A DNA stretch of 64,000 nucleotides, taken from positions 519,181 to 583,180 of the forward strand of contig VZTI01003892.1 in NCBI GenBank assembly GCA_013397865.1, written 5' to 3'. The notes beneath the pieces are model-generated. The model was not told the origin of the DNA and made no database searches. It saw only the letters and a list, made by a program, of their open reading frames with translations. Positions 1-13,300 of the stretch are shown piece after piece. The position numbers and the translations under genes are program-made. This DNA comes from Struthidea cinerea (Eukaryota; Chordata; Aves; Passeriformes; Corcoracidae). The stretch's first letter is position 1. Every line of letters starts with the position of its first letter.

Positions 1-3000
1 GAATTTTCTTATCTATATTTTAAAAACCCATGTCAGCAGTGTGCTCTGCTTCTAGCAAGCCTGAAAGAAGGAAATAACAGCCTCACTCAGATATTGGATT
101 GAATGAGCAAGAGTGTAATGGTGAGAGAAATTTCAGCTGTTGTGTTCCTAAGGAACATCAGGAAGAACATCCTTTGAAGGGTTGATTTAGAGATGAACTG
201 GCCAACACCACACAAGTCCCTCAGACCAATCATGCTGCAGAGGTATCACAAGATTCCCCAGCTGGATACAATATTAAACCAGAAGACTCAATGTAAGATA
301 GTGGTTTCCAAAACCTTTTTCTCTGGTCTGATCATGCTGCAGAGCTGTGACCTCTCCTTGGGGAGCTCCATGGCAGAAAGCAGCTGCACAAAGCCAGCTG
401 AGATTGCTCCTCCTCAGGACTGCAGGGAAATACAAGAAAGCATTTGGTGCCTGAAGAGCAACCTACCATAGACACAGAATGAGACTAGGACACGGAAGCA
501 GCTTTTTATAGGATGTTAGAAACTTCTCACTCCTTCAGGTCATGTACAAGGTGGCTACTAGACAGTGAAAATCCACACAGGAGCAATTAATTCTGAGAAC
601 TTGATGTAAAATGTAAGACTGCTGTGACAAACAACCCCCCCATTTTTCTGCCTAATCACTATGAACTGCTTCCTCAATTACAAGTATGCACACAGCTATA
701 ACAGGGAACAGCTTGCCTCAAAGACAATTCCTGTTTATTTTTGAATGAGGGGGTTGGAAAAGCTCACCTAAGTCTGCCTGAGTTTGTCTGTCATAGCAGC
801 ATGTGCATGATTTTCCAATCTGTCTCTTTAAATACCTTCTACTGCATAAGCTCTCAAAAACCCCAGGTCACCAGCAAAGCACAGTACTGAGGAATCAGAT
901 ACTGAACTATGAAGAGCAGTTACACCAAACATCCTTGAGCAAAGATGTCACAAAAATACCTGTGCATATATTAGAGGATTTAATGACCAAATACACAAAG
1001 AGGTGGCTGAAGAGCTCAACAGTGGTGGAATTACTTGAATGAAGTGTGTGTGCATCTCCTCTCTCTCTCTCTCACACATGATCATGACTTCCTATCCAAT
1101 GCTGCTAACGCTGGGCTCCACCTGAGATGCCAAGACCACTTCCAGGATAAAGGGGCAAGTCGTTAGCCCAGAACTTTGTGGGCTTTAATTTTGTGCATGT
1201 TGGTAGGAACTCCCTCCTCATCATGCATGCTGGGGACAGTGATCCTTTGCTGAAATCCAATTCCATTAGAAAAGTCCATAATAAAAATTTCACCCAGGGA
1301 TGTCTTCTCATTAGGTATTAAAAAAAATACACACAGTCATGAAGCCAAAAGAGAAAAACCCCACAGAGGTGGTGGAAGAAGCTGCATAGCAATTAAGTAA
1401 TTTTTACTGTCGTCACTAGCAAAATACAAGTTTTAACAGTTACAGTTTTAAAACAGTTAAAGTTTTAAACTTTCAAGTTTAACTTTTACTTTAAGGGAAG
1501 AATAGTCTTTCATTTTTGTTCAGTATAAGGAAACAACATGCCTGAGAATGGGCTTGAATCTGTTGCAGCAGCAGCTCCAGTGCCTGAAGCAGGGCACAGC
1601 TGTAGGGCCACTGTGCCTGACAGAGCAGATTAGGACAGCATTCCATGGTCATCCATCCACACACCCTTCAGCATCCTCCACGCTACCCAAGGGCTGCCCA
1701 CAAACAACAGACATGTTGTTTCATGTGCAGAGACCCTAACATTGCATGTCACACCTTTTTTTTTTTTACCGTCCGACACCTCACAGTGAAATCAGTGTCC
1801 CTCCCACCAGCTCACAGATGCGGACTTGCAGAATCTGACCATTTATATTCTCCTGCCACATGCTCACAGGACTGTCAGGTACATGTCCCCAGAAACCTGG
1901 GAGACGCTGGACCAAAGTACACTGCTTAGGCTAAAGATTAATTCTTGCAAGTCCATAAAAACAGAGAATACTTAGAAACAGCACAACAACTCAGAAAATA
2001 TGTTCTTGAACTTTACAAGACTGTCTAACCTGATTTGATTTGGACAGCTTAGTTATAGATTTTGTCACAGGACATGGCCTATCTACTTACTGTAGCTCAA
2101 GAGCCAAAGATTGAGTTAAGTGCAATTCAGCTGTAGACAAATTTGTAACAACAGAAAAAAACCCCCCAGAATCATGGTGCCTCAGCAATTTCTCAGGGAC
2201 TCTCTAAAACATCCATAAAAAAGCTTTGTTTAAAAGCAAAGAACATGCTTTTCAGTCTCCCAAACTCCATCAGGTTGTAGATGTAGTCTTTCTTGATGGT
2301 GTGGCATCAGCAATAGTACAATATTCTGTAAGCAGGGCTGATGCATATATCGAAAAAAAGTAAGAACCTGAACAGATCACTACAGACATACCCTACAGCT
2401 TTACTATTTCTTGTCTTCCAAGATGGGCACACAGGCAAACAGATTATAGAATGATCAATTAAATAAGAATATCCAGTTTTCCATACAGAAGAAATAATTT
2501 CTGCTGTTTATGTGCCTGTTAGCAATGAAGGAAAATAACATGACGAGGTGAAGTGTCACCCCTTAATTTCATTAGAATTGCAGTAGTTTTTAAAAATAAA
2601 TTGTAGGTGGTTTCAAAGCATTCTACTAATTTAAGTCTCCTCCCTATGGGCTTCTTAAGAGTATCCATACACTTCCTCTTTTGAAGCCCCTAATTAAAAA
2701 TTCTGCAAGGAAGCTTTCTTTAACATCCAGTTTCACAGAATCCCTACAGAAGTAAGTTTTAATCCTAACTGAAAACTGTACACTTTATTTCTAGTGCCCC
2801 CTGTTCAGATACACTCTTGGTAGGTACTTGTATATGATCCTCCCTCATACACACACAGAAAGGACAGCTCTGACCTTTACTGACCACTGGCAACACTTAA
2901 GATGAGGTACTACCAACTTCTGGAGCTATCAAAAACGTCTCATATAAAATAATTAACCTCAAATACTTCACTATTCTCAGATTTTTCTTCTGTGGAGCCT

Positions 3001-3962
3001 TACATGATGATGTTTTAAAACAATAGCAGGAAAAAGGGCAGACAAATGTAGAGACCAGGCTTCGACACAGCTTCGGTGTAACAGTACCTTTAACACAGAG
3101 AGTATTACTCTGTACTTAGAGTGGAGGCTGTAGGAGACCTGCTCTGGAAGGGATGTCCTGGGTAGTTGAGTCTACACTCCACAACTGTAATGGCTACATG
3201 ACACAATCCCTTTCAGATTTGCTAGCAATTAACAACATTCACTGTACCAGCTCCCCAGCTGCTTCATTGATCTCTGTGCCAGTGCAGAATTGCAGATGGG
3301 TGGCAGCTAAAAGCCATAATACCTGGCTTTCAAAAGAGCCCTTCATGCAACACTGAACCACAGAGATTTGATTTAATTTTATTTTTTTTTCAACATCCTA
3401 CAGTGACAGATGAGTTCAGTTGCTAACTCTGCTTTCTCTTAAACCTCACAAGGCTATCAAACCTTGCAATACATTTTATATTCCAGTGTAATTATGCAGC
3501 TTTTGAACAGCTTTATTCCTGATCTGATCTTCCCTGCAGCCTACTCAGTAGTTTCACTATCAGTAATATACCTACAGCTGTGGCCAGTTCTCTGACTGAG
3601 AAGCAAATCTGACCAAGACCCCCAACAGCAAAATGTTAACTTTTATACCTAGAAGTTTGTAACTTCTCACTATTTGGATAGTCTGTGTACTGGGAAGGTC
3701 TTTGTGTCCCACTAGGTCTGTGGGTCAGCCTTTTGCAGGGGGTGCAAATTACTCAGACTGCTGCTGGCATTTATGGATTGGCAGGTAGATAGAATGTCAG
3801 CTGATAGAATCTATAAATCTCATGTAACTGGGATGGAGTACTAGCAGGAAAAGTAAAGTAGATTTCTGCAGTCCAAAACAGCCCATAGTTTCCATCAGAA
3901 ACATCTCTGCAAGGACTTCCTGAAAACTTAAGCAAAACGCCCCGATTTAATTGGTCCATGTG
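1..3962. other. Intronic DNA (intron after RNF150 exon 6)
   Basis: AT-rich intron with no recognisable exon or well-preserved transposon. A short CT repeat followed by CA lies near 1060-1078. Short open frames here have no recognisable domain, and I did not find a minus-strand match to the RNF150 terminal exon. Confidence 0.6.
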
Positions 3963-4042
3963 TGTTGCGGTGAGCCACGGGTCCCGCCATGGTGTCCTGG
4001 ACCCAGTTGGTCAAAAGGTCCCTTCAAGGGCCCAGGAACCAT

Positions 4043-4150
4043 AAGATGGCCGCCCACCCTAATATGGCCGCCCTGAGGCAGCTTGGCGGGAAAAATCGTT
4101 GGCCTTGGCGGGAAAGACCTGACACCTGGCACAAAGGAAATGGCCGCCGC
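4043..4150 (+). promoter_or_regulatory. Three YY1-like ATGGCCGCC motifs in LTR U3
   Basis: AAGATGGCCGCC (4043-4054), AATATGGCCGCC (4061-4072) and AAATGGCCGCC (4138-4148) resemble the YY1 core AAnATGGCSGC. They bracket the E2F-like pair. YY1 sites are common in retroviral LTRs; use here is inferred. Confidence 0.5.
4083..4115 (+). promoter_or_regulatory. Pair of identical E2F-like sites in LTR U3
   Basis: TTGGCGGGAAA occurs at 4083-4093 and again at 4105-4115, 22 bases apart, about two helical turns. The word matches the classical E2F/DP site. Binding is inferred from the motif alone. Confidence 0.6.
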
Positions 4151-4314
4151 ACTCCCCACCTCCCGGTTATGTAATCCCTTTTGACTGGCCCACGTTCGCC
4201 CTCCCTGCCTACCCATTCCCCTGTTCGCTACCGTGTAATGTTCCCCGCCTCTGTACCTCCCCGCAACTGTTCTGCTATTGGATGAAAATGCATGCTCTGC
4301 CCTGGCTGACGGAG

Positions 4315-4379
4315 TATAAAACCCCCTGCCAAGCGGCTCTCTGGGGCTCTTCTTGGCCCCTCTCCTCGGTGTCAATAAA
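4315..4379 (+). promoter_or_regulatory. LTR TATA box and poly(A) signal
   Basis: TATAAA at 4315-4320 and AATAAA at 4374-4379 are 59 bases apart. Transcription would start near 4345, placing the poly(A) signal in R, the usual layout for class I and II LTRs. Confidence 0.7.
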
Positions 4380-4589
4380 CCTGTTCCTGCTTCCCCAAGA
4401 AGAGTCCCTCGCTTTCTTCCAATCTCCTCCGTGCTCTGCCCACCGGTGGTCAAGGCGAGCCTCGCCAGAGACCTCACCCATCCTCCCGCGAATGGTCGGC
4501 CTCTGTCCTTCTCCGCAGCAGTGGGCTAGAATTGCCCGGTGCTCGGGTCCAGCTGAGCTAGTCCTTTGGTGAGCACCGCAGCACATGTG

Positions 4590-7500
4590 TAGTTGTTTTT
4601 ATGAGAAACATGTCTCTTTTCATTAGTTTAGAAATAATAAAACCCCCCCAATCTCAGAGATTATAGCAAAATCTTTCCTTTTGGAAAAGTAAACCTTTCT
4701 AATGTCCTTTGCATCTTCTTTAGGTTGCTTCCACAGTTTACTTAGAGGATTAAGCAATATTTTTTACCTAATCAAAAGCATTCCACAGGAAAGAAAAATA
4801 AGCACATTTAAACCCCATCACTAGCACATGAAATGAGGATTAAAATATGACTAGGAGGTGTACAGAACCACTGTTTGTTTGGAACAGAGATGTCCAAAAT
4901 GTTACTTGTGTCTTGTGGCAGGGCTAGTGCACCAGATAAAAGTCTAACAAGCTTGTCTGTGTACATTAATGCACACTCACAGAGAACACATGAGTACAGA
5001 ACAACAATCAAAAAAAGCTCTCGTAAAGGAAGAGGTCAACTGTTTATCTTGTATGTTCATTTTGGAAAATTGAAATCAGTTGATGCCAATCACCTTTTAA
5101 CTGGAACATTCTTTTGACAATCCTGCAATAGCTCAACATTTTTTCCCCATTAAAAATAAATCTGATGTGCCAGCTACATTCAAATCTTGTCTGAAAAAAA
5201 ATTTATGAAAATAGCTTTATGTAAAGAAGAAAAAAAAAGACAATCAGCCTTTGCAACAACTGAGACCAAACTGAAAATTTCAATTTAAGGAGTTTATATT
5301 AATTTAATGTGAGTCTTCTTCTGATCCTGTGTCTCCTTCCCTCCTGCCTCCCTTTCTGTCCAAAATGAGCCCGTATTAAAAAGAACAGCAGTTTTTTTTG
5401 ACCTAAGATGTGAAACCAAGATTTTGGTCTCTCCAGCCTAAAGCAAGAGTGCACACACACTCCCTCCTCATCTACCTACCTCCTTTTGCTTCCTTGCTCA
5501 TGGTTCACACAAGTAATACTACAAAAAAAAGTGAGTTCCATTTACTGGATTGCAAAATGCTGGGTGTGCCAAAACCCAGAGAGGGGCAACCAGGACAACA
5601 AGCAGCAAAACTAACGCTGAAGAGAGAACTCAATCTCACCTAGAGGCCACTAAAGCTGCCTAAAGGGCACTTGAGGATAATTTCTCACTTGCCAAGAGCC
5701 CTTGGAGGCCTGGGTCTGGCTGGTAGGAAATCGTGCAGGAACATCAACAGAACTGGTTTTAGGCCATATAAATCTAGGGCCGTTTAGCATTTCCTTTCAA
5801 ATGAGCCTCCAGTCACAATATATATATATATACACACAATGTCAACTGAACTTACCAATGCATCAGAAAATCCCCTCCAAACCCCAGCTTTTATCAGGGA
5901 TGCTTGCTGAAATGCTCATGGGAACATGAAAAAGGCCAAACCCAAGATATCCATTTTCAGAGTTTCTTAGAGCAGTGGATGGGAAAGGTCAATTTAAGTT
6001 TCAACAAACTGCAGCTGGAATTTTACTAGAAAATATGTTCATTAGGTCACTTGGCCACCACCACTAGCATCAAGATCTCACTAACACTCTACATGTGAAA
6101 CTCAAATTGAAACAGAGTAATTTTAAAACACTGCTTCTCTGCATGAAAACCTTTTGTCTCTGTTTCAATTTTTTAAGTTAATATATACTCCTGTTCCACC
6201 TTCTTTTGTGTTCTGAGCACACTCCTCAGAGAGGCAGAGGAAATAATTATTACCCTATATACCAATACCTCCCTAGAAAAATAAAAGTAACAAAACCACT
6301 GTAAAAACCTGGAAACCAACCATGGAACTTCAAAAAACGTAAATGTCTTTGCACTGTTCATTATGATTTCCCTTGGGTACACTACTGTAAAGTTAGAGTC
6401 AAAACTCTGTGACATTAGGTTTGGTTTTAACCCCTTTTGCCATTCCTTTTTTATTCAAGTTTCTTCACTTTCCACTCCTCTCATTGAAAAGTGGTAGTTT
6501 CCAGAAGGTTCCCAAGCAGTTCCAGAACAAGTTAGACTCCGGGAGCCTTTAGAAAACAAAAGATTAAAATATTGGTGTATTTTATATCTACTCTTGAAAA
6601 AGGGCTTTTAGAAGCTGAGTACAAATTTATAGTAAATTTTCAGTTTTTACAAGGGAAGTGATCTTGCATCGTTGAGTCACAATCAAGCAAAAATTGAAGG
6701 AATAATTTAGGAAAAAAAGAGACAGAAGGAATTAATTACTGCAAACAAATGTAATTGTTTCTGCCCTGTGGAATATGCAGCCATTATAGTAGTTTAACAA
6801 TGCACTTTTGAGGGTGAACAATTAAAACCACAACTTTTCTACCAAAGCTTTTCTCCAAAACTGTTTCCTTGGAAGTGCACTTTCAGGCTGCAGGTTTCTC
6901 CACAGCTGAAAGCATGTTCCATCTCCCAGAGCAGGTTGGCAGAGGGTCATTTTTCTAAAATTTCCTTCTTTAAGACTATTTTGGTCTTACAGACTGACAG
7001 CTATTCATGCGCAGAAAGACAATTTGCTGGTGCCACTACCTTTTCAAAATGCAATTACAGGGAAGTAATGAAGTTTAGCAACACCTCAGCTGAATTCAAT
7101 ATCCTGTGCACTCGGGGGCAAAATCTGAAGTCAGGTTTCTCATGCATACGTGACACACCACATTTGGTAGCTGTCTCCCAAAGAAACCTTAGAAGCTGAA
7201 AACGTTGTGTTATTTAATTACCTGTGTGAGGAACTGACAGATTTTAAACCCCCTGTGATTTTTTTCCCCCTACACTGAGATGCTACAATTTAATAAATTT
7301 AATAAAGCTATTTCAGCTAAGTGCTTTTCATATTCTGACTTTGCCAGTGGCACCTTTATTCTATACATTTTCTATGCACTTTTCCTGTAAGAGTATGTTT
7401 TTTCATTGTCTTATAGCACTATGCTACCTAGAGAGTGGAAAATAGAGCAAAAATTCACAGAGATCTCCAGGTAAGTTGTTTTGCACATTGTGTATATTAA

Positions 7501-9794
7501 TAAATGGCTTAATTATTGCCACTCAACAGAGCATATATTCTTGCCTACTCCCTGAGTGCCTCAGATATGTTAACATGAGTTACAATGAAAAGAACAGTCA
7601 AATGTATTGGCACTTGCAAAAGACAGTCACAATAAAAGGCCAATTTGGGTGGATATTCATTAATAAAATTAATAAAATTAACTCTGATGCTAGTGTGCAC
7701 TGTGCTGAGTACAGCCGCAGTATATTCCCCGGGACATCAGCCTTGCCTCTAGAATGGTAGAGATGGCACCTAACTGGGCAAGAATATATTCACGTGGGTC
7801 CTATTTTCAGCATCCCTAAATGTGAGGGCTTATGCACCTCTCCCGTTCCCAGGCTCTCAGGCAGGAGAAAATCCTCTAACGTGTGCCAGAAGTTGGATAT
7901 TTCCTCTTGGATATTGGGCTTGACCCATTACCGCCTTCTCTTTCAATCATTCCCATTTCCTATAAACACTCATAAGCCAGTTTCTCCACGTTTCTCCATT
8001 CTCAGTTTCTGGCCTATCAGTCTCAAAGCATCAGTTTCAGGCACTATCTTCACTTCAAATTGCCCACATCCAGAACAAAAGAAGGTCCAGGTACTAAGAA
8101 TTTAATGAGAACTCTCACTTCTAGGTGAAGTGACCTGGTTACTGTGGCAACCCTGGAGGATCCCTGAAGCACCCTTATTTTTGCAGGAGTCGGAGGAAAG
8201 TGATGAAAAAATGAGTAGGACTTCACTATTATTTTAGGAGCAAATACCACTGATTTTTTTTTGAGGCTGAAATCATAGAGTGTTAGAGACAGTGAAAGTT
8301 TGTGAAAGTTTGAGCTGTTGCCCCTACAGGACTCTGGAGAAAACCTGGAGCAGAGCAGTTCTGGATGCTTCTTGCAGGCCAAACATTCTCCTGCAAGACT
8401 GTTTTTCTACCATACAAAAAACTACCACATAGTTATGTGCACAGTCCCTGCTCCCTCCCACTTAATCTCTTCTAAATGCAACTCTCTCATGTTTTTTGAG
8501 AAATCAGAACTGCTGGTTACAACACAAAAACTACAGGTGTAAGCATGCACATGATCCTTTAAATTCTTGTGAGAAACCAGTCAGCTTCCTTGTGCAAATG
8601 ATCTCTCTTGCACGTTCACAGTCTCACAGCCTGGATGAATATGGAGAAAACATTATGTACCAATGACTGGAAACATTTTATCAGCAGAGCTCTTGCCTGA
8701 CTTCTTTCATTTGAGTTACCTTCACTATGGAGCACTAAAGCAAACGCACACTCATTATGAAGCAATGCAGCCATTAAAAAATATATGCAAGCAGAATCAA
8801 GAGTGACTGCTGCAGAAATGCCACTACTTTCTGAGTGCCTCCTGTACCTCAGCCTCTTGTTTTTACTCTCTAAGAGGCACAGCTGCCTTTTCATTGTCTT
8901 TCCTTTCCCACTAAATTTACGAGATCTGTTTCCTTGCTGTGATCTGCTCTTACCTGTGAGGTTTCTGGAAGTGGGTCTGTATCTGTGTATGTACTGACTG
9001 ATTCAGCAAAGCCTGACCCTGGTAGGAGTCTCTGGGGTCTGCACAGTACAGGTGAGCACTACTTTTGCCTTGTCTATCTGAAATGACAGCAGTAACCAGA
9101 GGCACTGACCCTGGAATCCTCCCCTTCCTCTACCTGCCTTACTACAGAACCACTGCTCTGCCATACTTCTTACATCTTATTTTCAGGTGCTGATCCAAGC
9201 TGGATCCTTGTGCCTCCCATTTTGTTTTGTTCCTGAATTGGTAAGAAAAAGATTCAGAATCAGAGTAGCACATTGTATCTTAAACAGCACATCCTGATGA
9301 TTTCAGTGGAGGCTTTTGTGTAAAAACTGATGAGAATAAAAACTCCACAGACAATACAGATGTGAACACGAGTCCTAAATAATCAAGACAGTTGTATGCA
9401 AGATACTGAACATCTCTTGCAAGGCAAGGCTTTCGTTGTCAAGTATAAATCAAAGGGATCAGCTAGTATGAAGTCATCTGGTCTCTCTGCAGTTCAGATT
9501 TGTATTTCATTCTACGTTGTCAATATTGCATTAAAAGTTTTCTTGTTCAGTGTTTTATCCAGCTATCTGCTAAAGGCAGAGGAATACAGAGAAAGATACG
9601 AGCTGTGTTGTCACTGGTGCCAGTCCTCAGGTCCCCTTTTTCCCTGCACACATACAATACACATTCAGAGAAGTTGGGAATGACACATCTAAGGACACAC
9701 TTTTGGACCAACACAGTGTGGTGGCTGGACCCTGACTGCACACCAGGAGCCCACCAAATTCACTCTATCCCTCTCCTCCTCTCCTGGGCAGGGT
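4590..9794. other. Intronic DNA (intron after RNF150 exon 6)
   Basis: No exon, RNA gene or clear transposon is recognised. A (TA)n-(CA)n microsatellite occurs at about 5817-5837. Open frames of up to 110 codons on both strands lack domains and are treated as chance. Confidence 0.6.
5817..5837. repeat. (TA)n-(CA)n microsatellite
   Basis: About seven TA units run into three to four CA units. It is a simple repeat in the intron. Confidence 0.85.
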
Positions 9795-10385
9795 AGACAA
9801 AATACAACAAAAGGCAAGTGGGTCGAGCTAAGGACAGGGAGAGATCACTTACCAATTACCATCAGGTGCAAAAGGGACTCGACTTGGGGGAAAAATAATT
9901 AATTTAATTTATTACCAATCAAAACAGAGTAGGGTAAGGAGAAATAAATCTTAAAAACACCTTCCCTCCACCCCTCCCTTCTTCCTGGGCTTAACTTCAC
10001 TCCCAAATTCTCTCCCTTTTTTCCTCCTAGCAGCATAGGAGGGTGGGGGTTGGGGTCAGTTCATCACATTTCCTCTGCGGCTCCTTGTCAGGGGGAGGAC
10101 TCCTCATACTCTTCTCCTGCTCCAACATGGGGCCACTCCCATGGGACACAGGCCTCCAAACTTCTCTAATGTAAGTCCTTTCCACAGGCACAGTTCTTCA
10201 CTAACTGCTCCAGCATGGGTCCCTTCCATGGGGTGCAGTCCTGAAAGTACAGGCTGCTCCAGCATCCTGGAGCTGGCTGGCACTGGCTCCATTGGACAAA
10301 CGGGAAGCCTCTGGCATCTTCTCACAAAAGCCACCCATGTAGCCACCCTGCTACCAAAACCTTCCCAAGCAAACAGAAGACCTAC
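9795..10385 (-). mobile_element. Old avian LTR, internally deleted
   Basis: The stretch resembles an avian-wide LTR that I recall, with the phrases CTTCTTCCTGGGC...CTTCACTCCC, GTCAGTTCATCACA, GGGGGAGGACTCCTCA and CAAAAGCCACCCATGTAGCC in that order. The middle contains a degenerate tandem motif (GCTCCAACATGGGGC..., GCTCCAGCATGGGTCCC..., GCTCCAGCATCCTGG). Members I remember are much longer between this motif and the right end, so a large internal deletion is inferred. The minus strand is likely sense: AATAAA on that strand at 9908-9913 sits about 115 bases from the 3' end. No target duplication was found and the borders are approximate. The family name would need a repeat-library search. Confidence 0.6.
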
Positions 10386-13300
10386 AGTTTTTACAGGAGC
10401 ACTTTTCCTTCCTTAGTTTCATTGTCATAGACAATAAATCCCTTATGTCTCTTGCATTCACTGAACATTAATAAAAGGCTTATATACTCAGATATGAGCA
10501 TTCAAATGAGATTTGAAACTTCATCCTTCCTTTGCCTAGTTGTTTATTCTGATTTCTGAGCAAAGCAGACAGCTGTGTAGCGTCCAGTTGTGATGGAGAT
10601 AGTGTGCTTGCTTCTGGGAATAGTGTTGTGAAAGCTGGCTTCTATGTGCCTCTCTTCTCTTGTGCTCCACATTTCTTTCCTCCTGTTGTACTGGCACAAC
10701 AGCTTCTGGATCAGGGAACTGATCCAAATGAAACAAAACCACCAGGAAGAAATTAGTTAGCTTCTGGACTGGGCTTCCAAGGCAGGTACACAACATAAAA
10801 GCAACATGGAGGCAGGAAGGTAATTTGGGACAGACAGAGGCAAGCTAGAGACTGTCACAGACTTCAGATGTACAGGCAGACTTATAAATGGAGCTTCCAC
10901 TAATGAAGGTAAACACCTTCTTCTGTATCTCTTCCTAGACTCAAATATTAAACAACCTTCATGGCATCTGCAGCCTTTTAGGGACCCTAGATTAGTCCAG
11001 ACTGCTGCGGGTGCTTACCATGCCCTCTGACTGAGCCATATCACAGCTCAGCGGGGACAAGGGGCATTCGTGATCTGATGTCTTCATCCTTGCTCTGTAC
11101 ACAGTGTCAATGGACACAGAAGATGTGAAACAGAAAACAAACAAACAAACAAATGAGATTCAAATTTCCTCCTTGATTCACAGAAGTTTTGTACATCCCC
11201 TTTTGCAATTTGCTGTGCAGAAACACTGTATTTCACTTCTCAGTGTATGGAAAGGAGGAGCAGTTTTATAATAGAAAAACTTCTCTGTCCATTCAGAGTC
11301 TGGCAGGAGTCTCGTAGGTGTATGCAATAATCCAGAGCACATTTTTAGTGCCAGCTACGTTTCACTTGGTGACTCTTTCAAACCACCAATGCTATGTTGG
11401 TGTCAGTGTTCATCCCAAAACAATCCAGGAACTCAGCTCATCGGAAGCTTCAGTCCATGATAATTATTCAGTGCAACATCCACACAAGATTTTAATAGAG
11501 CCACAAGGACTTATGTCACGTTCCAGGCACATGGGACCCAATCTGCTCAGTCTTTAACTAGGTCCCATCAGTATTCTCTCTCTGGGACAGTATTAGGACT
11601 TGCTAATGCAAGTGTTAATAACTTTCTGTATTAACTAGTATCTAGGGAGTTTTTCTACCTTTTCCTCCCCCTTTACATTCTGCCTAAAAAACCCCATTAT
11701 TAATAGCAAGGAGGAACAGTCAAATGGTTACAAGACAACAGTGGATCAGATTCTTATCATGCACTTTCATCCACTTCCAAAGGCTGACTATTCTTCACAA
11801 AGACATTTTAGAAATACGCAGATCAAAATAATTACCTGAAAAGTTATATTAATAGATTTAATGAAGAGCTATCAGAGAGATTTGAAAGGGTCCTAACAGT
11901 CACGATGAGCTGTATGTTGGCAGGGTTTTATGGAAAGAATAAAATGAGAGGCAGAAAAGGAACTGCCGATATTGTCTAGACTGTCCAAACTTTTTACAGT
12001 GTGCTGAACTCTGTGGACTTTCCAGGTGATATGACACCTTGGGGGAAGGTTTGTGGTTTTTCACACTGGAAGTCCTGCCCATGTGTGCAGTAGAATTATT
12101 TGTGGATCTTCCTCCAACTACCGAGATAGTACTAGTGGGATTTCTGGGGCCCTATGCAGAGGGATGAGACATCCCACTGAATGGAATATAAAAGCTTGTC
12201 TAAATTGAAAAACTGGAAGTATTTATGAAGGGAGGGCAAAGACAGCACATTATTTACTGCAAAATTAGTAAGTGTTTGTGGGAGATAAATGACCATGGAT
12301 GCTATAAAAGAATAAAAAATTAGTAACTACTTTTCACCTGCCAGTGTCACCATACCTTTAGAATATCTAGCTGCCACTTTCCCAGAAAACTACCTTTTTT
12401 AACCATATCATTCAAGCCCAGCTGAGATTCCCAAAGAATATTGCAATGGCCTCCTCAAATCCTAAATCGTCTCTCTAAAGCTGGTGTAGCTCAGAGCTCC
12501 TTCAAGTTCAGATCTTAGCCAAGTCCAGCTCACACCCATATCATATGTAGAGCAGGAAATTCCACCCGCACTGAGATTTCCAAAAATGTTAGCATTTTGC
12601 ATAACTCACTTCTAAAAATTAGGCACCACAGATTGTTATTATGCATTATTGTGGAAAAAGACTCTTAGGTTGTCTTCTTTCATATACTCTGGAGAGCTGA
12701 AAAAGTCAGAGCAGTAAATTCAGCTGAGATGAACTCTTATGTATTTCACATAATAATTTCTATTTTCCCCCCTCAGGCATTGCTTTTTTTCCCTCCCCCA
12801 AAACTCCAGTTTTTCACTTTTTCCATCAATACCTTTTCAGCAACCATTTACAGAAATATAGTACAAGATGCTATGCCAGGATCCTACACAGTATCCCACC
12901 ACAGAGAGCAAACAGTCACTAAGACTAAACACCAAACAGACTTTGGGCTGTGGATATGCCCAAGCGACTTGATGAAGGCTTGGATCTTGGTAAAAGGCAG
13001 CTGAGAGAAACTGCTGGTCCATTTTTAAGTGCTCAAGTGCTACTAAACAGGAGATGCTTGGTTTAGCAAGGAACCCTAGGGCTTAGTCCCATCCAGATGT
13101 TCACTGTACACTACATTTCCGAGGGTCCTACAGATATCAGGAGCATGGGGAGCAAAAGGGAGGGAGAGATGTCTTCTGAGCATACACACAGAAATAAGAG
13201 GAAATGCACTGGCTGAGTTCCAGAAATTAAAATCTGGCCCCACTGAAGTAGGCAGGAGCTTTGTCGCCATGGAGACAGAATTTTACCCAATGTGAACAGT

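Larger units (their letters stand above)
3963..4583 (+). mobile_element. Solo LTR of an endogenous retrovirus, GC-rich, with perfect target-site duplication
   Basis: A 621-base element runs from TGTTGCGGTG to CACCGCAGCA. These ends are inverted repeats matching at 9 of 10 bases. It is flanked by a perfect 6-base duplication, CATGTG, at 3957-3962 and 4584-4589. The plus-strand order U3-R-U5 is clear: a TATA box (TATAAA, 4315-4320) and a poly(A) signal (AATAAA, 4374-4379) lie in the right half, with the predicted start near 4345, so the signal falls in R. The 6-base duplication suits ERVK-like (class II) integration, but the family is not identified. No internal gag, pol or env sequence is present; it is a solo LTR formed by recombination. 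CpG content is high relative to its surroundings, suggesting relative youth. It is antisense to RNF150. Open frames within it are chance. Confidence 0.9.

Noticed and set aside
3947..4586. Overlapping open frames of 96-176 codons on both strands
   Set aside because: They lie within a GC-rich LTR, where stop codons are scarce, and match no protein feature.
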